This document shows, one piece after another, positions 6,399-14,114 of a stretch of DNA of 15,680 nt. The DNA is from Succinatimonas sp. UBA6849. GTDB lineage: Bacteria; Pseudomonadota; Gammaproteobacteria; Enterobacterales; Succinivibrionaceae. The notes under the pieces are model-generated. The model saw only the letters and a list, made by a program, of their open reading frames with translations. It made no database searches and had not been told where the DNA came from. Made by a program: the position numbers and the translations under genes. The stretch is from positions 1 to 15,680 of the forward strand of contig DKDL01000004.1 in the NCBI GenBank assembly GCA_002449335.1, in the 5' to 3' direction. Each line of letters starts with the position of its first letter. Position 1 is the first letter of the stretch.

Positions 6399-7724
6399 TT
6401 AGAGTTTCTTTGCTATAACCTTATAAGCAATGGTACAGATAATTGCAGAAAGCAAGGAGCCACTAGCTGTAGCAAGCCCCATTGGCAGCAGGGTTGTAGG
6501 GTACATGATTGATGCTACATAAGCACCGGGAACTCTTAAAGTTACAATCGAAATTAAGTTATGCAAGAAAGAAATTTCTGATTTACCTAAAGCACAGAAG
6601 AAACCACTGAAGCTAAAGGCAATACCTGCGAACATACAGTCCCAAATATAACCCTGTAAGTACTTACCACCTGAGACGATTACAGAATGATTTTCAGTGA
6701 ACAGTTCAAGGGCGTTTTCAGCGATAAACTGGAAGAGAATTCCTACAATCACACCAAAGATAAAGGTAATGTAGATAGCATAGCGTAAGGTCTGTTTAGC
6801 TCTGTCAATTTTACCTGCACCAATATTCTGAGCACCCATAGCTGATACTGTAGAGAGCATAGAAGATGGTACCAGGAAGATAAAGCTTATGAGCTTTTCA
6901 ACAATACCAACAGCTGCAGCATCTGTTAAACCACGCATATTGGCAATGACGGTTATCACCATGAAGGCTACCTGAATAAATCCGTCCTGAGCGCAGATAG
7001 GAATACCAATGCGTAATAATCTTTTGGCAATGTTGCCTTTTAATTTTAAATAGGCAAAAGAGAATGAGTCGCTTGAGTTATTCCTCTTGATATAGGTGAG
7101 GGCACAGATAACACTAATGCCCTGAGATAAAGTAGTACCTAAGGCTGCACCTACTGCTCCTAACTTAAAATAGCCGATAAATACATAGTCTAAAATGATA
7201 TTGGCAACACAAGCTATAGCAATAAAGTACATAGGGGATTTTGAATCACCCATGCCTCTTAGAATAGAACTTACGATGTTATAAGCAGTGATTAAAGGAA
7301 TACCGATAAAGCAGATGATAAGGTACTCTTTGGTGCCTGCTACAGCTTCAGTTGGAGTTTTTACTACACCTACAATAAAGTCAGTAAAGAACAGTAACAA
7401 TCCTGTAAGGATCAAAGATACAATAAAAAATACGGTGATAGTATTACCAATGCAGTATCTTAACTTCTCTTTATCTTTAGCTCCTACAGACTGAGCAATA
7501 CATACAGTAGCGCCCATAGATAAACCTACAATCATGACAGTTATCATATGCATGATCTGTGAACCAATTGATACAGCTGTAATGCTATCTACTCCATCGA
7601 ACTGACCTATGATGAAAAGATCAGCTAAACCATAAAGAGTTTGTAAGAAATAAGATAAAAAGAAAGGAAGTGAGAATAAGGCAATGTTCTTTAAAACACT
7701 TCCATTGGTTAAATCTGTCTGCAT
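6399..7724 (-). CDS. MATE family efflux transporter
   Basis: This complete 441-residue protein has the two-lobe MATE layout of 12 membrane segments. Lobe 1 begins with NIALFSLPFFLSYFLQTLYGLADLFIIGQF (residues 12-41). A matching lobe 2 begins around LLRIGIPICAQDGF. Family-typical stretches include GMGDSKSPMY, the GAVGAALGTTLSQG loop and AMGAQNIGAGK. MATE proteins sit in the inner membrane and export cationic compounds in exchange for Na+ or H+. The substrate cannot be read from sequence. ATG 7724 is the first start in frame and gives the standard short N-terminus (LTNGSVLKNI). The ribosome binding site, AAGAAA about seven bases upstream, is weak. A good promoter lies at 7763-7790. The gene ends 54 bases before the marR-like start on the same strand, and no terminator was seen between them. 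Confidence 0.95.
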   Translation of the reverse strand: MQTDLTNGSVLKNIALFSLPFFLSYFLQTLYGLADLFIIGQFDGVDSITAVSIGSQIMHMITVMIVGLSMGATVCIAQSVGAKDKEKLRYCIGNTITVFFIVSLILTGLLLFFTDFIVGVVKTPTEAVAGTKEYLIICFIGIPLITAYNIVSSILRGMGDSKSPMYFIAIACVANIILDYVFIGYFKLGAVGAALGTTLSQGISVICALTYIKRNNSSDSFSFAYLKLKGNIAKRLLRIGIPICAQDGFIQVAFMVITVIANMRGLTDAAAVGIVEKLISFIFLVPSSMLSTVSAMGAQNIGAGKIDRAKQTLRYAIYITFIFGVIVGILFQFIAENALELFTENHSVIVSGGKYLQGYIWDCMFAGIAFSFSGFFCALGKSEISFLHNLISIVTLRVPGAYVASIMYPTTLLPMGLATASGSLLSAIICTIAYKVIAKKL

Positions 7725-7762
7725 GGTAATTTCTTAGCTTTTAGGTTGTATTTTGTGCCGTA

Positions 7763-7790
7763 ATTATTTCACGGAGAAGATAAATGTCAA
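7763..7790 (-). promoter_or_regulatory. Sigma70-type promoter for the minus-strand MATE gene
   Basis: On the minus strand, a perfect -35 TTGACA (7785-7790) and a -10 AATAAT (7763-7768, five of six matches) are separated by 16 bp. The -10 is 38 bases upstream of the MATE start at 7724. Confidence 0.6.
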
Positions 7791-8220
7791 CTTTTCAAGA
7801 ACTTATACAATTTGTGCCTTCTACATAGTTACAGTATATTCATAAAATGAAATCTTGATGCTTTATGATAAACTTTCAGTAAAGAAAAAGAGTACATGAT
7901 TAAAGATAGGAGTTCTAATCTTTGATGACTGGACTGTATATATAAATCAATTGAAGAATACTCATCCAATGTTGTCAGAAGATCTTGATGAAATTGAAAA
8001 GTTAACAGCCTCATTAAGTGCTATGGTCGATGATGAGGAGAAATTTAAGCAATCTTCTAATGAAATATTAGAACATCTCTCTCAAGATAATACTGAAAAC
8101 ATTTCAAACTAACCTCACTCAATACATGTTGTCTCAAGTCTAATCCTTGATCATTAGTGCCCTACTAGTGACTATTTTGCAAATTGGCATACAATAAGCA
8201 AAAAAAGATTATTTAAGACT
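7791..8220. other. Gap between divergent MATE genes, with a possible gene relic
   Basis: The plus strand has a 47-codon frame at 7969-8112, starting MLSEDLDEIEKLTASLSAMV. It is acidic and helical-looking. The same frame is open back to a TGA at 7897 (KIGVLIFDDWTVYINQLKNTHP) but has no start codon there. Just upstream, in another frame, ATG 7858 reads MLYDKLSVKKKST. This pattern suggests a decayed gene, but I do not recognise the family. TACAAT at 8190-8195 is a possible -10 for the plus-strand MATE gene. The minus-strand frame 7829-8014 looks spurious. Confidence 0.35.
7969..8112 (+). CDS. Hypothetical small protein or 3' relic of a larger gene
   Basis: The 47-residue product is acidic (about a quarter Asp/Glu), has no membrane segment and would be mainly helical (EDLDEIEKLTASLSAMVDDE). 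There is no clear ribosome binding site at ATG 7969. The frame stays open for 23 codons upstream without a start codon, which points to a truncated remnant rather than a genuine short gene. No family is recognised. It lies between two divergent MATE genes and has no evident link to them. Confidence 0.25.
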   Translation: MLSEDLDEIEKLTASLSAMVDDEEKFKQSSNEILEHLSQDNTENISN

Positions 8221-9576
8221 ATGACTGACAAGCAAAAAAGCAAAATCACACTCATGACAGAAGGCAATATCTTTAAGATCTTGCTTTTCTTTTCTATTCC
8301 TCTGATCTTAGGCAATTTCCTGCAACAGATGTATTCAACTGTTGATTCAATTATCGTAGGTAACTACGTAGGATCACAGGCATTAGCAGCAGTATCTTCA
8401 ACCTCCATGATAGTGACAGTAATTATTTCAGGTTGTCAGGGTATAGCAGTTGGCGCAGGTGTTGTTATTGCTCAATGTTTAGGTGCTAAAAACAGACGTA
8501 ATGTCTTCAGATCAGTGCATACCTCTTTAGCTTTTTCACTAGTTTTGGGTGTGGTTTTAACCGTGCTGTGTGCGCTGTTAACAAGGCCTATGGTAGAGTC
8601 AATGAATACTCCAAAAGATATTTTAGATGACTCTGTTACCTACTTATTTATCTACTCTTTTGGTCTTATTTTCACCATCTTCTACAACATGATTGCAGGC
8701 ATTTTAAATGCCTCTGGTAATTCCAAAAGATCTTTACTCTATTTAGCTTATGCTTCAGTTATCAATGTAGTTTTAGATTTACTGTTTATTGTTGTCTTTG
8801 ATATGGGAGTAGCAGGAGCTGCTATAGCCACTAACATCAGTCAGCTTTTAGCCTGTACCTTCTCATTACACTACGTCATGACTACAAAAAATGAATGCAG
8901 AGTCTATTTAAAAGCAATCCGTTTCCATAGGCAGATGTTAGTGAGAATTCTTCGTATGGGCATTCCTGCTGGAATGCAGAACACCGTGATCTGTTTTTCA
9001 AATGTGCTAATTCAGTCAAGCGTTAATGTCTTTGGCTACGAGACCATCGCAGGTTATGGTATCTATCTTAAGATAGACGGTTTTGATATTTTGCCTTTGT
9101 TAAGTATTTCTCTTGCAATGGCAACCTTTGTAGGACAAAACTATGGCGCTGGCTGTATTGAGCGCGTTAAAAAAGGTGTCATTTGTGGTCTTATCATAGG
9201 AGTTACCTATACAGCAGGTATCGGCATTATCATGCTTGTCTTCCACAATCCGATTCTAAGCTTGTTTACCTCAGATAGAGAAGCTATCCACTATGCATAT
9301 CTTGCAATGCTGTATTTCTGCCCATTCTATGGCATGTTAGGCTTTACTCAGGTCTTTGCAGGAGCAATAAGAGGTGCGGGTAAGAGTTTAGTTCCAATGG
9401 TGGTATTGCTGTTCTCATTCTGTATCTTCAGAATTTTATGGATCCTATTTGCGCTACCTGTACTCAATAATTTTGAAGGTGTGCTTTTAGTTTATCCTGT
9501 GTCGTGGGCTGTAAGTGTAGTCTTAATGACTCTGAGCTATATAAATCTTAGGAAAAAGTTGTTACGTACAGCATAG
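8221..9576 (+). CDS. MATE family efflux transporter
   Basis: This complete 451-residue, 12-TM MATE protein reads TEGNIFKILLFFSIPLILGN (residues 13-32), then FLQQMYSTVDSIIVGNYVGS and, in lobe 2, MGIPAGMQNTV and FVGQNYGAG. GAIRGAGKSLVPM in the last third is also family-typical. It would export cationic or amphipathic compounds across the inner membrane with a Na+ or H+ gradient. ATG 8221 is the first start in frame. The ribosome binding site is poor (AAGAC-like), and ATG 8254 is a less likely alternative because it would shorten the usual N-terminus. The gene is divergent from the other intact MATE gene and differs clearly from it in sequence, so the cluster is not a recent tandem duplication. 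A perfect inverted repeat (9640-9675) follows. Leu is mostly TTA/CTT/TTG, as in trpS. Confidence 0.95.
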   Translation: MTDKQKSKITLMTEGNIFKILLFFSIPLILGNFLQQMYSTVDSIIVGNYVGSQALAAVSSTSMIVTVIISGCQGIAVGAGVVIAQCLGAKNRRNVFRSVHTSLAFSLVLGVVLTVLCALLTRPMVESMNTPKDILDDSVTYLFIYSFGLIFTIFYNMIAGILNASGNSKRSLLYLAYASVINVVLDLLFIVVFDMGVAGAAIATNISQLLACTFSLHYVMTTKNECRVYLKAIRFHRQMLVRILRMGIPAGMQNTVICFSNVLIQSSVNVFGYETIAGYGIYLKIDGFDILPLLSISLAMATFVGQNYGAGCIERVKKGVICGLIIGVTYTAGIGIIMLVFHNPILSLFTSDREAIHYAYLAMLYFCPFYGMLGFTQVFAGAIRGAGKSLVPMVVLLFSFCIFRILWILFALPVLNNFEGVLLVYPVSWAVSVVLMTLSYINLRKKLLRTA

Positions 9577-9639
9577 CTAAGAGAGTAACTCCTATTTTCA
9601 ACATAACCTCATTTAACCACTCACCAAAATCTGTTACCA

Positions 9640-9675
9640 CATGCATTTTGTAAATTGAAGTGTACAAAATGCATG
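9640..9675. repeat. 13-bp perfect inverted repeat between the MATE and AGCS genes
   Basis: CATGCATTTTGTA (9640-9652) and its exact reverse complement (9663-9675) flank a 10-base loop. It starts 64 bases after the MATE stop. There is no T-run on either strand, so it is not a standard Rho-independent terminator. It may be a Rho-dependent pause hairpin, an operator or a repeat element. The rest of 9577-9866 shows no gene. Confidence 0.65.
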
Positions 9676-9866
9676 AACAAAAACGGCGCAGTTCATATCT
9701 CTCTTTGTAAAAAAGGCTTTTTGTGGGACAATAACTTGATTTTTACGATCTTTGACTAGAAATTTAATGAAAAATTAAGTTCCTGCGTCTTAAAAAGCGC
9801 AACAACATAAAATGTCACTGAAAATAGATAGTCACTGAATTTTTTACTTAACTGGATATAACTCAA

Positions 9867-11312
9867 ATGCTAGACACTTTAGATTCAGCCATTAATGCTG
9901 TTAATGGCGTTCTGTGGTCTTATGTCTTAATCGTTGTTTTGATTGGTTTAGGCATATATTTCACTATCAAAACCAAGTTCGTTCAGATCTTCTACGTTGG
10001 TGAAATGGTTCGTGTTTTAAGACACGGTATCGTTGGTCATAAAACCAAGGGTAAGGAGATCAGCTCTTTCCAGGCATTCTGTATCAGTACAGCTTCACGT
10101 GTAGGTGTAGGTAACATTGCAGGTATCGCAATTGCAGTAACCTTAGGTGGTCCAGGTGCAATCTTCTGGATGTGGGTCATCGCTTTAATCGGTTCAGCTA
10201 CAGGCTTCGTTGAGAGTACCTTAGCTCAGATCTACAAGGTTCCATTCCGTGAGGGTGGTTACCACGGTGGTCCTGCTTACTACATCCGCAATGCTTTAAA
10301 ACAGCCTGCTGTTGCTGCTTTATTTGCTGTTTTAATTACCATTACTTTTGCTCTAAGCTATAACTCAGTACAGTCAAATACCATTGCTATGGCATTAAAT
10401 GACAGTATGGGCTTTGACACCATCATCACCGGTTTAGTTCTATGTATCTTAACCTCAATGGTGATCTTTGGTGGTGCTCACCGTATTGCAAAAGTAACTG
10501 AGTTCTTAGTTCCAATCATGGCAACTTTATACCTGATTGTAGCTTTAGTTATCTTCTTCAAGAACTTATCAGCAGTACCTGAGATGTTCTACTTAATCTT
10601 CCATGATGCTTTTGCTCCTCAGTCAGCTGTAGCTGGCGGTTTTGCTGCAGTGATCATGACTGGTATTAAGCGTGGTCTGTTCTCTAACGAAGCTGGTGAA
10701 GGTTCTGTTCCAAATGCAGCTGCTTGTGCTACCACATCTCATCCTGTAAAGCAGGGCTTAATCCAGGCTTTCGGTGTATTCGTTGATACCTTATTTATCT
10801 GCTCAGCTTCAGCAGTGATTGTTTTACTATCAGGTAAATATGAAATCGGCGGTGATGTAACTGGTATTGCTCTAGTTCAGGAATCTCTATCATCTCAGTT
10901 AGGTGAGTGGTGCAGATACTTCATGTCATTTACCATTACCTTATTTGCCTTCAGCTCAATCATTGGTAACTACTACTATGGTGAAGTTAACATCATGTAC
11001 TTAACTAAGAACACCTATGTAATGACTGTCTTCAGAATCTTAGTTGTTGCAATGGTATTCTTCGGTTCATATGCTTCACTGTCAGTAGTATGGGATTTAG
11101 CTGACTTATGTATGGCTCTATTAGCATTAACCAACCTTTATGCTATCGTTCGCCTAGGTAAGTACGCATTCTATGCATTTGATAACTACATTTCTCAGAA
11201 GAAACTGGGCATCAAAGAGCCTGTATTTACAGCTTCTTTAATGAAAGATCAAAGTGGTGTTGCTTCATGGGGTAATGAAGAAAAATACTTTGAAGATAAG
11301 AATGCTAGATAA
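9867..11312 (+). CDS. AGCS family sodium:alanine/glycine symporter
   Basis: This 481-residue, multi-pass inner-membrane protein belongs to the alanine-or-glycine:cation symporter family (AlsT/DagA/YaaJ type), which takes up alanine or glycine with Na+. The family hallmark GLFSNEAGEGSVPNAA is at residues 270-285. Other typical stretches are ASRVGVGNIAGIA (76-88), GGPGAIFWMW (94-103) and YHGGPAYYI (132-140). The length is normal and the C-terminal tail (about 450-481) is cytoplasmic and hydrophilic. ATG 9867 gives the usual family N-terminus. A weak site, GGA, lies about 10 bases upstream. The gene forms its own transcription unit, closed by a strong terminator at 11385-11436. Whether it prefers alanine, glycine or another small amino acid cannot be seen from the sequence. 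Confidence 0.95.
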   Translation: MLDTLDSAINAVNGVLWSYVLIVVLIGLGIYFTIKTKFVQIFYVGEMVRVLRHGIVGHKTKGKEISSFQAFCISTASRVGVGNIAGIAIAVTLGGPGAIFWMWVIALIGSATGFVESTLAQIYKVPFREGGYHGGPAYYIRNALKQPAVAALFAVLITITFALSYNSVQSNTIAMALNDSMGFDTIITGLVLCILTSMVIFGGAHRIAKVTEFLVPIMATLYLIVALVIFFKNLSAVPEMFYLIFHDAFAPQSAVAGGFAAVIMTGIKRGLFSNEAGEGSVPNAAACATTSHPVKQGLIQAFGVFVDTLFICSASAVIVLLSGKYEIGGDVTGIALVQESLSSQLGEWCRYFMSFTITLFAFSSIIGNYYYGEVNIMYLTKNTYVMTVFRILVVAMVFFGSYASLSVVWDLADLCMALLALTNLYAIVRLGKYAFYAFDNYISQKKLGIKEPVFTASLMKDQSGVASWGNEEKYFEDKNAR

Positions 11313-11384
11313 TCTTTAAAATTAACTGTAAGCTTTTTTGCTGTTAGGTTTATTAACAGCGCTTTCAAGCAGTTAGATATAAAG

Positions 11385-11436
11385 ATCCTCAGTGGAGAAA
11401 ATTCATGCAATAACATGTTCCACTGAGGATTTTTTA
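11385..11436 (+). terminator. Rho-independent terminator after the symporter gene
   Basis: ATCCTCAGTGGA (11385-11396) pairs perfectly over 12 bp with TCCACTGAGGAT (11419-11430), followed directly by TTTTT. The 22-base loop is unusually long. The hairpin stands 72 bases after the symporter stop. Confidence 0.85.
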
Positions 11437-11557
11437 TACAAAATTCGCTTAATTATCAAAATTTTTGTGATAGCCTCGATTTAAATTTGCACTGCTAGTG
11501 TTAAAAATTTTTCCATATTGTAGAATGAGTTAGAACAATAAATTATCGGAGAAAGCT

Positions 11558-13528
11558 ATGGATTATGGCACACAACTAGTTGCCTTATGCGTAGTACTAG
11601 TAGTTACAATAGAATTTTTTCAATATAGAAGAGTAAAGTTACTTTCAACCGAATTATTTGAAGGTTTCTTAGGCTTATCTATTTTCTGCATTGTATGCGA
11701 CATTGGTTGTATATATGCCTCATTTCATCCTCAATATTTTTCAATTCTGATAAATAGAGTTATTCATCAATTCTTTTTTGCTTCTTTGTCTTTGGTGGCC
11801 TTTTATGTATTTATCTATATTGATTTACGCGGAAGAAAGGTCAAAAACTATTCAACACTAGAACTTCTATTAAGAGCCATTCCTCTGATAATTGCAATTT
11901 TAGGTATTCTGTTTGGTGATATTAACTACAGTGTTTCTGTAAAGGGTTCATACTCATACGGCACCTTAGTAAACATAGTTTATGTCATGTCGGCTACCTA
12001 CTGCGTAATGGCAATTGCTGCTTTAGCTTATGCTGTAAAAAACAGACACTTAGTAATTAAATATGACTTTATTTTCTGCTTTGCTGCATGGCTGTTCATT
12101 GCTATTTATCAGTATTTGGTACCAACAGCATCATTAATAAGTTTAGCTATTGCTCTTATCGTGATGTTTGTATACATCTCCTTTGAGAACTCAAAAGAGA
12201 ATGAGGATAAGGATATTCACTCTTTATTATCTCGCAATGCTTTTGAGATGGTAATCGATGAGCTCTTTGGTGAGAATAAGAACTTCTATGTGATCTGTTT
12301 TTCAATGCAGAACACCACTTCACTACGTTCAACCTACAGCTTATCAACCTGTTTAGATTGTATTGCTAAATCAGTAAAATCAATTCCTGATTTTAGTAAC
12401 CGTAATATCTTTAGAATTTCAGAATTCAGCTTTGGTTTCATCCTCTTCTCAAAAGAAGAGTTAACCGATTGGAGTGCTCGATATAAAGTATCAGATAAGG
12501 CTCTCTTAATTGAGGATAGTTCGATTCAGCCTACTTATATTGTAAGTGCAGTAGAATGCCCTACCAGTGCTGATAATGCTGAGTCTTTATTCTCACTTAT
12601 TTCATTCTGTCAGTCTCATTATGAAGCGCAGAATGACCACTCAGTTTTAATCGTTGATAAAGAAATTGCTGATAAGAGAAACTATATTCTTTCTGTTGAA
12701 AGACTGATTCAAAGAGCAGTAGATGAAGATGGTTTCTATGTTGTATATCAGCCTATTATCAATACCAAGACTAATCGCTGTGAGTCAGCTGAAGCTTTAG
12801 TAAGATTAAAAGATACCAAGTCATTTGGTTTTATCTCACCAGAGGTCTTCATTCCTGTAGCAGAAAGACGTGGACTAATCAGTATGATTGGTGATCAAGT
12901 CTTCTCAAAGGTATGTCAGTTTATTAAAGATAATGAAGTTGAAAAACTTGGTATCAAGTATATCGAGGTCAACCTCTCAGGTATTCAGATAGCAGATCCT
13001 ACCATCCCTTTTAGATTACATCAGACCGTAAAGAGCTATGGTCTTGATCCTAAGATGATCAATCTTGAGGTGACAGAAACAGCTTTAGTACGTAGCGGTA
13101 AGGTTGCTTTAGACAATATGGAGAAGTTAAAGTCATTTGGCTATAAGTTTTCTATGGATGACTTCGGTACTGGTTATTCTAATCTGTCTCAGGTGGCTGC
13201 TGTTAAGTATGATCTTGTGAAGATGGATAAGTCTTTAATTTGGCCTGCATTTGAGCCTAATAATGAGCAGGCAAGAACCATCATGATAGCTTGTATTAAG
13301 ATGTTCCATACCTTAGGTATTTCTGTTGTAGCCGAAGGTGTAGAAACAGCTGAACAGGCTGAAGTTCTGGCAACAAATGGTGTTGAGTTCTTACAGGGCT
13401 ATCATTACTCTAAACCTGTAAAAGAAGACAAGTTCCTAGAATTCGTTCAAGAGTTCAATAAAACAAGAATTGAATCTGAAATAGCTCCGGAGTTTGATTC
13501 AAACAGCGCAGTTTACGCTGATCTTTAA
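11558..13528 (+). CDS. Membrane c-di-GMP phosphodiesterase: 7-TM sensor, degenerate GGDEF, EAL
   Basis: This 656-residue protein has about seven membrane segments in residues 7-210, then a GGDEF-like domain (about 218-365) and an EAL domain (about 378-630). EAL domains hydrolyse the second messenger c-di-GMP to pGpG. All key EAL residues are present: E412-A-L-V-R, N472 (EVNLSG), E507 (TETA), D534-D535-FGTG, K555 (KMDKS), E593 (AEGVE) and Q613 (FLQGY). The enzyme should therefore be active. The GGDEF signature is lost (RISEFSFGF at 286-294), so that domain cannot make c-di-GMP and may be regulatory. The membrane part matches no sensor domain I can name. ATG 11558 has GGAG (11548-11551) six bases upstream. 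It is monocistronic, with a terminator before it and a weak hairpin after it. It would lower c-di-GMP in response to an unknown membrane signal. Confidence 0.93.
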   Translation: MDYGTQLVALCVVLVVTIEFFQYRRVKLLSTELFEGFLGLSIFCIVCDIGCIYASFHPQYFSILINRVIHQFFFASLSLVAFYVFIYIDLRGRKVKNYSTLELLLRAIPLIIAILGILFGDINYSVSVKGSYSYGTLVNIVYVMSATYCVMAIAALAYAVKNRHLVIKYDFIFCFAAWLFIAIYQYLVPTASLISLAIALIVMFVYISFENSKENEDKDIHSLLSRNAFEMVIDELFGENKNFYVICFSMQNTTSLRSTYSLSTCLDCIAKSVKSIPDFSNRNIFRISEFSFGFILFSKEELTDWSARYKVSDKALLIEDSSIQPTYIVSAVECPTSADNAESLFSLISFCQSHYEAQNDHSVLIVDKEIADKRNYILSVERLIQRAVDEDGFYVVYQPIINTKTNRCESAEALVRLKDTKSFGFISPEVFIPVAERRGLISMIGDQVFSKVCQFIKDNEVEKLGIKYIEVNLSGIQIADPTIPFRLHQTVKSYGLDPKMINLEVTETALVRSGKVALDNMEKLKSFGYKFSMDDFGTGYSNLSQVAAVKYDLVKMDKSLIWPAFEPNNEQARTIMIACIKMFHTLGISVVAEGVETAEQAEVLATNGVEFLQGYHYSKPVKEDKFLEFVQEFNKTRIESEIAPEFDSNSAVYADL

Positions 13529-13533
13529 TTAAC

Positions 13534-13564
13534 TTACTGCTTTGAATTTCATTTAGAGCAGTAA
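13534..13564 (+). terminator. Weak hairpin after the EAL gene
   Basis: TTACTGCT (13534-13541) and AGCAGTAA (13557-13564) are perfect 8-bp arms, six bases after the stop. They are followed by TGTTTAACTTTTC, which is T-rich but broken. It is a possible terminator. Confidence 0.4.
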
Positions 13565-14020
13565 TGTTTAACTTTTCAAATCCAATTACCTGAAATCCTA
13601 AATGCCTTTAGGACCTTCATAAACACTCACACAGAGAGTTCTTATTTCCTTTTATGATAACTTCATAGAGAGAGCTCTTTATGCTTGCCTGAGTGCAATT
13701 TAAGCATTACAGGAGATTTTAAATTGTTAAAGGGATCTGCTTATATTTACGACATCTACTCGGTCAACCTGCGCCTCATATACGGTCATAATTAGAATAT
13801 TTTTTAAGAAAGTATAGGCTCGAAGGTGAAGATAAGAAAGTAATCGATTAAGGTGTGGTTAACTTTGCAGAAAAATTAGTTTTGAGACATTAAGGTTCTG
13901 AAAACAGATCTCTAAGTTCGTTCTTATCATATGATCCCCAAAATCATATTTTTGCAGATCGACACGATCTTTATCTTAAGATCTGCTTACTGGTCAATCT
14001 CTAGCTTTCTGATGCTCAAA
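13565..14020. other. Gene-free stretch with several hairpins
   Basis: I see no supported gene on either strand. Short perfect hairpins occur at 13596-13613 (TCCTAAA/TTTAGGA, loop TGCC) and at 13929-13949 (ATATGAT/ATCATAT, followed by TTTTT, terminator-like on the plus strand). A longer-loop pair, GCAGATC/GATCTGC, is at 13954-13986. No tRNA or known RNA fold is evident. Confidence 0.45.
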
Positions 14021-14055
14021 CAAAAAGCCCCTGAGAAATCTCAAGGGCTTTTGTT
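14021..14055 (-). terminator. Rho-independent terminator of the autotransporter, probably bidirectional
   Basis: AAAAGCCCCTGAG (14023-14035) pairs with CTCAAGGGCTTTT (14040-14052) over 13 positions with one mismatch and the loop AAAT. On the minus strand the stem ends in a T-run, and it lies 62 bases after the autotransporter stop. The plus strand also ends in TTTT, so it can act both ways. Confidence 0.85.
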
Positions 14056-14114
14056 GACTAGGTTAACATTCTAATTTACCTGTTAAGACTAACCAAAGGT
14101 TAGTTTAGCTTCTC

